This document shows positions 53,454 to 61,070 of a stretch of DNA of 64,000 nucleotides, piece after piece; position 1 is the first letter of the stretch; each line of letters opens with the position of its first letter. The notes beneath the pieces are model-generated. The model was not told the DNA's origin, ran no database searches, and worked only from the letters and a program-made list of their open reading frames with translations. The stretch is from Duganella sp. Root336D2 (lineage in GTDB: Bacteria; Pseudomonadota; Gammaproteobacteria; Burkholderiales; Burkholderiaceae_D): positions 13,005-77,004 of the forward strand of contig NZ_LMDB01000035.1 in assembly GCF_001425005.1 (NCBI RefSeq), written 5' to 3'. A program made the translations under genes and the position numbers.

Positions 53454-54049
53454 TACTGCCCGCCTTTCTGCACGAAGTAGGCGACAGACAACAGGCGCGA
53501 ACTGAGGCGCACATTGCAGCGCTCGGCCGCCGGCAGCGATACTTCGAAGCGCACGCGCTCGTCGACCAGGCGGAAGTTGATGACACTCCCGTTTTGCAAG
53601 CCATTAAGCTGTTCGGTGACCACCACCGTACCGTTCTTCTCGGCCGTATGCAATGCCGCTTCGGCCAGGCTGGCATCGCCGCCGACGAACAGCAGGTTCA
53701 ATCCGCCCAGGGCATCGCCCTCGCCCACCTTGCGCACGCTGATGCTGCGGTTGCCGACGCTGCGGCCGCTGGTGATCTGCGCCAGTTCCGCCGCCACCTC
53801 ATCGGCGCCCAGCACGCCGACCACCAGGCTCGGCCCGGGGGCGGTCGGAAACTCCATGTAACCGAGGAATTTATACAGGAAAGCGGCCTTGACGCTGCGC
53901 TCTAGCAGCGGCGTGCTGCCGCCCTGCTGGGAGCCAACCGCCAGGCAGCTGAAGGCGAACAGCAGCGTCGCCAGCGCCAGCAGGCGAGTGCGCCAACCGC
54001 CTGCCGCCAAAGGAGGCAGGCCAATCAGACCAGGGGTTGCGCTGAGCAT
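53453..54049 (-). CDS. YfiR family periplasmic protein (DUF4154)
   Basis: The protein is 198 residues with an N-terminal hydrophobic signal (LLALATLLFAFSCLAVGS). SVKAAFLYKFLGYMEFP, the VGVLGADEVAAELAQI segment and the end CNVRLSSRLLSVA define YfiR. In Pseudomonas YfiR restrains the inner-membrane sensor YfiN; here it probably modulates the hybrid kinase that overlaps its stop. It lies 4 bases after the TonB receptor stop. Confidence 0.9.
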
Positions 54050-54053
54050 TTCG

Positions 54054-55976
54054 TTAGTATCGCATCGTCAATTTCAGGACTGCGCGCCGCTCGAAGACAT
54101 TGCGGCCGGGGTAGCCGCCCCACTCGCCATGCCGCGCATGCAGCAGGTTCTGTCCGGCGAGCGCGACGTCTATATTCGGACTGGCTTTCCACACCAGGTT
54201 CGCATCCAGTTCATGATACGACGGAACGTACGGTTTCGGCATGCTGCCGTTGTAACGTAATGTCCAGTCAAACTGCATGTGTTCGCCAATTTCGTGGGAA
54301 GAACGCAACTGCCAGTAGGCGTGGGGGTCATTCATCACCAGGCCGACTGTGGTGGCGTCCTTGCTGCCCGGCTTGAGGCTGGTGTCGATGTCCTGCACCA
54401 CCAGGCCGGCATTCAGGCGCCAGCGCAGCAGCGGCTGCCAGCGCGCCCAGAACTCAAGTCCGCGCGTGCGACCTTCGGCCAGGTTGCGGAACTCCAGGAA
54501 GCCGCGGTAGGGACCAGCCGTGGCGTTCGGTTCCAGCGTGCGCAGCTTGTCGTAGTCGGCGTACCAGGCCGTGACCGAGTACGACCAGTTCTGCGCCGGC
54601 TGCGCGCGGTAGCCCAGTTCCAGCACATTCGCTACTTCCGATTCAAATTCGGGGCTGGTGCCGATGCTGAAGCGCGGCACGCCGCCGATCATGACCGGCT
54701 TGGGCGGCAGCACGAAGTCTCGGTCGCTGCGGGCCGGTGCGCGCACCGTGCGCGAGAGCGCGCTCCAGACGGTATGCGTATTGTTGGGGCTCCAGGCCAG
54801 GCGCAGCGTGGGCAGCCACTCGGAGCCGGTGTAGGTGTTGTGCTCGACCTTTACGCCGCCGGTGGCGCGCAGGGTTTGGGTGAGCGCGACTTCATCCTGC
54901 GCGAACAGGTTGCCCCAATGAAGATTGCGGTCGTATGGCCAAAAGCCGAAGCCAGGGCCGGGCGTGTTGTCGTCGCGCGAATGGCGGTAGCCGCCGCCCC
55001 AGGACAGCCTGTGGATGCCGAGGTGCACGTCGTGCTGCCCTTCCAGTTCCACCGTATCGAGGCGGTCAATGTAAGCGCCAGGCTGGTTGCGCTCCGTGTG
55101 GTCCAGCACCAGTTGTACGCGCAGTGCATTGCCGCCGGCCAGTTGGCGCAAATAGCGCCCCAGCAGGTTGGCGCCGGACAGGCGAATATCGCGGGTGCCG
55201 ATCTGCCCCAGGTTGGCCTGGTAAGCGTCGCCCGATAGCGTGAAGCTGCCATTCTGCAGGCCCCAGTCGGCGCGGAAGCCGCCCTGGCGGCGCTGCATGC
55301 CGGTCAGGGAATTGATGCCGGCCGCGGTATCGGTGTCTTCGGCGGCCATGGCTTGCGCGTAGGCGCGGTAGTAGCCGTTGTTCGACAGGCGTCCACCAAA
55401 ACGCAGGCTGGCATCGCCCTCGCCGCTTGACGCCGCCACCGACAACAGCGTGCCCTGGCTGTCTTTGGCATTGCGCGTAATGACGTTGATCACGCCGTTC
55501 ACCGCATTTACGCCCCAGATGGTGGAGCCGGGGCCGCTGATCACCTCAATGCGTTCGATATCTTCCATCACCACGGACTGGGCATCCCAGAACACGGCGG
55601 AGAAGAATGGCGAATAGACGCTGCGGCCGTCGATCAGTACCAGCAGCTTGTTGGCGAAGGGGCTGTTGAAGCCGCGCGCGCTGATCGCGTAATTGCGGGC
55701 ATCGACGCGCGACACTTCCAGGTTCGGCGCCAGGCGCAGCGCTTCCGGCAGGCTGCGTGCTCCGCTGCGGCGGATATCCGTGGCGCTGATGACGAACAGC
55801 GAAGCGGCTGCATTGCTCAGCCTTTCCTCCTGCCGCGACACCGAGGTGACCACAATTTCGTTGAGCTGTTCCAGCGTAAGGTCGGCGATATCGCCATCCC
55901 CCATGCCTTCAGCGTGCGCACCCTGCGCAATGGACAGCACGGCCAGCAACAGCAAGAGAGTTGGTTTCCGGTACAT
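54054..55976 (-). CDS. TonB-dependent receptor (640 residues)
   Basis: Signal peptide LLLLAVLSIAQGAHAEG, then a plug domain (VVTSVSRQEERLSNAAASLFVISATDIRRSG, IEVISGPGSTIWGVNAVNGVINVIT) and a 22-strand-type barrel ending VLKLTMRY with the terminal aromatic. No ligand-specific motif was recognised; the family resembles CirA/BtuB-like proteins. It heads an operon with YfiR and a hybrid kinase, suggesting ligand sensing as well as uptake. Confidence 0.92.
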   Translation of the reverse strand: MYRKPTLLLLLAVLSIAQGAHAEGMGDGDIADLTLEQLNEIVVTSVSRQEERLSNAAASLFVISATDIRRSGARSLPEALRLAPNLEVSRVDARNYAISARGFNSPFANKLLVLIDGRSVYSPFFSAVFWDAQSVVMEDIERIEVISGPGSTIWGVNAVNGVINVITRNAKDSQGTLLSVAASSGEGDASLRFGGRLSNNGYYRAYAQAMAAEDTDTAAGINSLTGMQRRQGGFRADWGLQNGSFTLSGDAYQANLGQIGTRDIRLSGANLLGRYLRQLAGGNALRVQLVLDHTERNQPGAYIDRLDTVELEGQHDVHLGIHRLSWGGGYRHSRDDNTPGPGFGFWPYDRNLHWGNLFAQDEVALTQTLRATGGVKVEHNTYTGSEWLPTLRLAWSPNNTHTVWSALSRTVRAPARSDRDFVLPPKPVMIGGVPRFSIGTSPEFESEVANVLELGYRAQPAQNWSYSVTAWYADYDKLRTLEPNATAGPYRGFLEFRNLAEGRTRGLEFWARWQPLLRWRLNAGLVVQDIDTSLKPGSKDATTVGLVMNDPHAYWQLRSSHEIGEHMQFDWTLRYNGSMPKPYVPSYHELDANLVWKASPNIDVALAGQNLLHARHGEWGGYPGRNVFERRAVLKLTMRY

Positions 55977-56133
55977 GGCGAGGAGGCGAATTGTCGTAAG
56001 GAATTATAAACACAACTATCAGGAGCACGATTCACATTGTGCGTATTGGCAACATTAAGTGCTTGCAAATTTGCCAATCCACAGTTGCCTGCGTTATGCC
56101 CGACAGGAGAAGCCATGTTCGCACGCCGGCCGG

Positions 56134-57240
56134 TCAGGGGCGCGCCATCCAGCCGATATAGGCGGCGTGCAGGCTCTGGATGTAGAGCCGGTCCCGGGTT
56201 TCAAGGACTGCGGTGGTTTCCGGATAGGCGCCGGATGGGTCCTGCAGGTCGGCCAGCACTTTTCCATCTTCACTGAAGGCGAACACATGGCCGTAGGCTT
56301 TCGGCACCGGCCACAGGGCGCGCGGCAGGCGCAGCGTGAGCTTGCGCATGAAGGGCTTTTGCGCCAGCTTGTCGATAGTCGGGTTGCGCGGCTTGACCAG
56401 GCCCACCCAGATCTTGCCGTCGCGCCCGCGCATCAGGTTATCGGGATAGCCCGGCAGGTTGTCGAACAGGATGTCGCGCTTGCCGCTCTGCGCATCGATC
56501 TTCCAGATGCGGTAGCGGCCAGTCTCGTTGACAAACAGCGTGCGGCCGTCCCCGGACAAGGCGATACCGTTGGCGAACGAGAGGCCGCCGGCGAGGACGC
56601 GCGTGGAGCCGTTCGATGGATCATAAGCCAGCACGCGTCCGGTGGATGACTGTTCCAGGATATCGAGTACGCTGGCTTCGAAGGTACCGCCCCATTCGGC
56701 CGGCGCGAAGCGGGTCGAAGCGTCGGTAAAATAGATCATGCCGCTGGGCGCCACCACCACGCCATCGGCATAGCGGATCGGGTCGCCTTGCGCGACTTGC
56801 GTGGTCAGCACGGTGACCTTGCCGTCAGCGGCGATGGCCAGCAGGCCTTTCATCGCATCGGCCGCGACCAGGCGCCCGCCGGCGTCGAAGTCGAAACCGA
56901 GCACACGGCCGCCGGTACTGGCGAAGACTTCGCGCCCGCTGCCATCGGGCGCCATGCGCAGGATCCTGCCGCCTGAGACGGCGGCGTACAGTTTGCCGTC
57001 CGGTCCCATGGCCAGGTGTTCGGGACCTTGCTCGCTGCCGATGTCGATTTTCTGCAGGCCGGCCAGCCTGGTATTTGGCGCGTGGGAGCCAACGTATCCA
57101 GGCGCCTGCTGCGGCGTCCATGACACCGGCTCGGCTGGCACCGGCCACAGAAGCAGGTAAGCAAATAGCCCTGCCAGCGTCAGGCCGGCCCCGGCCGCAA
57201 TCTTATGTCCCTTCGAGCTTTCCAAGCGGATCTCCCCCAA
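56134..57240 (-). CDS. SMP-30/strictosidine-synthase-like beta-propeller protein
   Basis: The protein is 368 residues: an N-terminal membrane anchor (IAAGAGLTLAGLFAYLLLWPV), then a six-bladed propeller with GPEHLAMGPDGKLYAAVSGG, YADGVVVAPSGMIYFTDAS, FANGIALSGDGRTLFVNETGRYRIW and PDNLMRGRDGKIWVGL, typical of the SMP-30/adipocyte-membrane-associated-protein (strictosidine synthase-like) group with a metal site. A periplasmic-facing lactonase or esterase role is possible. It lies 29 bases downstream of the glycosidase gene on the same strand and may belong to the same transcript. Confidence 0.85.
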   Translation of the reverse strand: MGEIRLESSKGHKIAAGAGLTLAGLFAYLLLWPVPAEPVSWTPQQAPGYVGSHAPNTRLAGLQKIDIGSEQGPEHLAMGPDGKLYAAVSGGRILRMAPDGSGREVFASTGGRVLGFDFDAGGRLVAADAMKGLLAIAADGKVTVLTTQVAQGDPIRYADGVVVAPSGMIYFTDASTRFAPAEWGGTFEASVLDILEQSSTGRVLAYDPSNGSTRVLAGGLSFANGIALSGDGRTLFVNETGRYRIWKIDAQSGKRDILFDNLPGYPDNLMRGRDGKIWVGLVKPRNPTIDKLAQKPFMRKLTLRLPRALWPVPKAYGHVFAFSEDGKVLADLQDPSGAYPETTAVLETRDRLYIQSLHAAYIGWMARP

Positions 57241-57269
57241 CCAAGATGTCCGACATTTTTAACTAATTA

Positions 57270-58868
57270 TCAACTTTCGTCGAGCGATTTCGGTAGCGGC
57301 GGGAGCCTCGTGATACGCAGCGCCATATAGGGACGGCCGGGCAGTGCGATGCTTCGCCCCTCTTTGTCGGCAAAGCTGTAGTTGTCGCGCTTGCGGATTT
57401 CGAACACGCCGTCCACCGGCGTGACAGTCATATTCCAGGTATCGATCACCTCGGCTTTGAACCTCATGCCATCTGCCAGGCCCGGCTTGGCGAGCACGAA
57501 CGGCCAGGCGCCTGGCGCCTGGCGGCCGAAGTAGCCCAGGTAGTACTGGCCGGGTTTGCCGGCAAACGGATTTCCCTGCCACTTGTCGATCGGTTCCAGT
57601 CCCTCGGCCGGGCTACCGGACAGTATCTTGCGGAAGAACGCCAGCCGCGGCGGACTTTCCCCGCGCAGGGTCCCGCCCTTCCCCAGCCACGACATATCGT
57701 CCGGATCCCTGAATATCTCGCTATGGCCGACATAGGTGCCTGCAATCGCCCCCATCCAGAACCGCAGCACCATCTCCTGCCCCGACAACTGGCCCCAGCG
57801 GCGCTCGATATCGCCCTCGTATTTCACTTCGTCGTAGATCACCGGCTTCGAATACACGTCGCGGAACAGGACCGCGCGTTCGACGTCTTCGGCGATGGCC
57901 CCGCTTTGCACGCTGACATGCGTTACCCAGGGCTTGGTATGGTTGTACAGCACCATGGCGTTATGGATCGAGCGCAGGTGCTGGTATGGGTCGCGCGATT
58001 GCACGATCTCGAAGTAGCGGTCCCACTCCGTCATCTGCTTCTTGCCCAGGTAGTCGAATTCGTTCGCCATCGACCACCATACATTGCGGTAGGAGGCCAG
58101 GCGCGCCACCACATAGCGCAAGTAGCGTTCATTGACTTCGGCCGGCATCTGGTCGAAGCCCCAGAAGCCTTTATCGTAGGGGTGGAACAGGATGACATCG
58201 GCCTCGACGCCCAGCGCGCGCAGGTCTGCCACACGCTGCTCGAGATGGCGGAAGAATCCGGGGTTGAAGCGTGTGAAGTCCCAGGCCGTGGGCGGCGAAC
58301 CTTCAAACGGAAAGCGCGGCGGCTGCTGCCTGACGTCCCGGTTCGGAAATACCAGCATGCGGATCTTGTTGAACGGCCCGGCCGCCAGCGTCGCCAAGGT
58401 CAGTCGTTCGATGGTTTCCGGCTGGTGGGTCCAGCCATAACTGGTGGTGCCGACCTGCCAGAACGGCGTGCCGTCCTCATAGCCGAAGTGATGCACACCT
58501 TTCACGCGGACCGGGCCATGGTTGCCCGGCTTCGCAGCGAAGACTTTGAACTTGCCCCGCTTGCCGTTGAGCGGGGCGCGATTGCTGCGGGTCTCGTACT
58601 CCCAATCGCCGGTGGTATCGGGCATGAATCGCAGCTTGTACCGGCCTTCGCCATCGTAGAAGCCTTCGACGGAGAAGGTGCGCGCGCCCTGGCGGAAAGT
58701 TGCGGACAATTCCACTTCGAGGAAAGGATTGCCGTCGCGCGGCCCGTCAAGCGTGACCTCCTTGCTGCCCCAGCGTTCGACCGGATCGGCTTCTTGCGCC
58801 TGCCCAGCGCTGCAGAGAGCAGCGAACGCGACGATGGCTGCGCTTTTCAGGAGCTTGCGGCGGATCAT
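57270..58868 (-). CDS. Exported glycosidase-like protein (DUF5060-DUF4038-DUF5605)
   Basis: The protein is 532 residues from ATG 58868, which overlaps the pectinesterase stop by 4 bases; signal peptide KSAAIVAFAALCSAGQAQ. The N-terminal DUF5060 (VELSATFRQGARTFSVEGFYDG) is followed by a TIM-barrel DUF4038-like domain (QVGTTSYGWTHQPETIERL, WWSMANEFDYLG with candidate acid Glu, KPVIYDEVKYEG with second Glu) and a DUF5605-like C-terminus (AEVIDTWNMTVTPV). Related enzymes attack plant pectin side chains; the substrate is inferred from the operon. Confidence 0.85.
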   Translation of the reverse strand: MIRRKLLKSAAIVAFAALCSAGQAQEADPVERWGSKEVTLDGPRDGNPFLEVELSATFRQGARTFSVEGFYDGEGRYKLRFMPDTTGDWEYETRSNRAPLNGKRGKFKVFAAKPGNHGPVRVKGVHHFGYEDGTPFWQVGTTSYGWTHQPETIERLTLATLAAGPFNKIRMLVFPNRDVRQQPPRFPFEGSPPTAWDFTRFNPGFFRHLEQRVADLRALGVEADVILFHPYDKGFWGFDQMPAEVNERYLRYVVARLASYRNVWWSMANEFDYLGKKQMTEWDRYFEIVQSRDPYQHLRSIHNAMVLYNHTKPWVTHVSVQSGAIAEDVERAVLFRDVYSKPVIYDEVKYEGDIERRWGQLSGQEMVLRFWMGAIAGTYVGHSEIFRDPDDMSWLGKGGTLRGESPPRLAFFRKILSGSPAEGLEPIDKWQGNPFAGKPGQYYLGYFGRQAPGAWPFVLAKPGLADGMRFKAEVIDTWNMTVTPVDGVFEIRKRDNYSFADKEGRSIALPGRPYMALRITRLPPLPKSLDES

Positions 58869-61069
58869 GGCTGGGGATTCCATCCTTTTCCGTTGGCGTA
58901 CTGCGCGAAGACCTTGGCGCGGCTGTCGTAACGGGCAGCGTCGGCCGCAGCCAGGATGCGCCCCGCCACGCGCTGCGACAGCACGAGTGGTTTGCCCGCC
59001 GGGTCGGTGCTTCCGCCCTCCTCCCAACCACCGCCTCCGCGCGGCTTGCCGTGCCAACCCGCCGCGTTAATGTGCGGGCCAAGGCTGCAATTGATGTAGC
59101 GGACGTTGTCCCAGGCAGTGACGACACCCGGCCGCGCGAGGAAAGCCGCGCCCTGCGGCACATCATTGCCCGCAGGGCCAGGGCCATGTGTCAGGCGGCT
59201 ATTCAGGAATACGAAGCCGGGGTCGGTTTCGGCCACGGTGCGCGCCTGCACCAGGTAGCCGCCGCTGGATGGGTTGGCACTGTCGCCGACAGAGCGGATT
59301 TCGGACTCCTCGAACAGCGCTGCGCGATTGTAGCCCCAGATGAAATCCACATTGCCCGCAACAAGGCTGCGGTAGAACCATGCATAGCCCTTGAGCTGGA
59401 TGGTGTCCTGCTCGCTGAGGAAGCTGGCCTCATTGGCGATGAGACGGCCCTCGCTGCTGAAATTGAGCGCTTCGGCCTGCGCGCCGATGGTCCTGCTGCG
59501 CCAGGTCGTGTTGACGAGAGTCAGCGTTTCAAGGCGCAGCAGGTCGGCGTCTTCAACCAGGAACACCGAGCGGCCGCCGCTGGCACCGGGGGCCAGCGGC
59601 AGTTGGCCCGCGCCGCTGCCGGGGTTGATGCCGTCGCTGTTTTCTCCAGCAATGACGGCGCCTTCCCGGCTCTCGCCGCGCAACGTGACATTGTCCTTCC
59701 CACGCAGGTAAAGCAGGCCTTCGTGCCGGCCTTTGGCAAGGCGGATCGTCACCGGTCTCTCGCGAGCGAAGTTCCGCATCGCATGATTCAAGGCGCCCTG
59801 CAAGGTGCGAAAGTCGGACTTGCCGCCCAATGCCACCCGCAGCGTTGTGCCTGGCGGCGCCCGCTCGCGGGTGCGGAAGCTCCAGGCGCCTGGCTTGCCG
59901 ATGCCTTCAAACTGCGCCCCGCCCAGCATGGCGTCTGGAAAAAGATTGCGGTCGACCAGCACGTAATAGTCGGTGCCATATGCCAGCTTGCCGTCGTGCG
60001 GACGGATTGTCGCCGTCGCCGCATCGACGGTGATTGCCTTGTAGCGCACCACGCGCTTCACGCCATCCCGCGCGGCACCAATCTCGTCCAGCTCCATGCC
60101 GGGGCGAATGACATCTACCGTCACATTGTCTTTCGCACGAACGATGCGGATCGAACCGTTGTCGCTGAGGGCCGGCGCCTGGTCGAAGCGTAGTTGCAGG
60201 CGGGTGTCGACAGGGACATCGCGCTCCTTCACTGCTGGCGATACGCGCCCCGCGGCCCGCTGGCCGTGGCGTGCCGAGGCGGCGAAGGCCGGTCCTACGC
60301 GCACCGCCAGCGTCGCCGCGACGTTCGGATCTTCGGCGCTGGCAAGCGTGACCGCCACCTTGCCCACGCCACGCGGCTGCAGCACGAGCTGGCCGTCTTC
60401 CACACCGGCTACCAGTACAGCCGGATCACTCGACCTGGCGGCGAACTGTAAAGCTCGCACTTGGCCGCGGCTGGATGCGCGAACGGCAAAGCGCTGCTGC
60501 GCATCGCCAATTTGCAAGGCCAGCTGTTTATGCCGGTGGACCAAGCCGATGCTGGTTGGCGCCTGGGCGATATCGCCGGCACGCAGGCCATCGATTTCAA
60601 ACTGGCCGGCCTGGTCCAGGATGCCGATGCGCGGCGGCAGCGAGTTGGGTTCGTCGACCCCGATCAGGCGCGAGCCATTGAGATAGGCTGTAAGAGCCGT
60701 ACCATCGACATCAAGGCGAATGGTGTAGAAGGCGTCGCCGGCATCAGGCTCGATCCGCACTTGCTTGAGAAGTTTCGGCTGGCCGTCGGTCATGCCAATG
60801 ATAACGACCGCCATCCTGCCGGCCGGCTCAACATCGAGGCCAAAGCCAAGCCAGTTGCGGTCATCGCTGTAACGCACAACGACATAGCCCTGCCCGGCCG
60901 CACCTGGCGCCGCGCGCATGCGTGCCTCGACGAAATAAGGGCCGGAACTCGCGACGGCGGCTTCCACCGCCGGCGCGAATCTGACTGCGCCCTGTGCGGG
61001 CGGCCCGGCGTACGCTCCTGCTGCCGACAGCAGCAAGGCGCAGGCCAGCAGCAGGCAGCGCAGCGGCAT
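58865..61069 (-). CDS. Pectinesterase family protein (CE8) with N-terminal accessory domains
   Basis: The protein is 734 residues from ATG 61069 (signal peptide LLLACALLLSAAGAYAG). Residues about 30-180 resemble a LamG-like sugar-binding domain, and 200-400 Ig-like/Big modules (AVKERDVPVDTRLQLRFDQAP). The C-terminal beta-helix is CE8: QDTIQLKGYAWFYRSLVAGNVDFIWGYNRAALF contains both catalytic Asp residues (VDFIWG for the usual VDFIFG), and GWHG comes later. It removes methyl esters from pectin. It starts one base after the TonB receptor stop. Confidence 0.9.
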   Translation of the reverse strand: MPLRCLLLACALLLSAAGAYAGPPAQGAVRFAPAVEAAVASSGPYFVEARMRAAPGAAGQGYVVVRYSDDRNWLGFGLDVEPAGRMAVVIIGMTDGQPKLLKQVRIEPDAGDAFYTIRLDVDGTALTAYLNGSRLIGVDEPNSLPPRIGILDQAGQFEIDGLRAGDIAQAPTSIGLVHRHKQLALQIGDAQQRFAVRASSRGQVRALQFAARSSDPAVLVAGVEDGQLVLQPRGVGKVAVTLASAEDPNVAATLAVRVGPAFAASARHGQRAAGRVSPAVKERDVPVDTRLQLRFDQAPALSDNGSIRIVRAKDNVTVDVIRPGMELDEIGAARDGVKRVVRYKAITVDAATATIRPHDGKLAYGTDYYVLVDRNLFPDAMLGGAQFEGIGKPGAWSFRTRERAPPGTTLRVALGGKSDFRTLQGALNHAMRNFARERPVTIRLAKGRHEGLLYLRGKDNVTLRGESREGAVIAGENSDGINPGSGAGQLPLAPGASGGRSVFLVEDADLLRLETLTLVNTTWRSRTIGAQAEALNFSSEGRLIANEASFLSEQDTIQLKGYAWFYRSLVAGNVDFIWGYNRAALFEESEIRSVGDSANPSSGGYLVQARTVAETDPGFVFLNSRLTHGPGPAGNDVPQGAAFLARPGVVTAWDNVRYINCSLGPHINAAGWHGKPRGGGGWEEGGSTDPAGKPLVLSQRVAGRILAAADAARYDSRAKVFAQYANGKGWNPQP

Positions 61070-61070
61070 G

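Noticed and set aside
56046..56077. TTGGCAA/TTGCCAA inverted repeat between the TonB receptor and the SMP-30-like gene
   Set aside because: Only seven bases with an 18-base spacer in an AT-rich gap and no T-run; not strong enough to call an operator or terminator.
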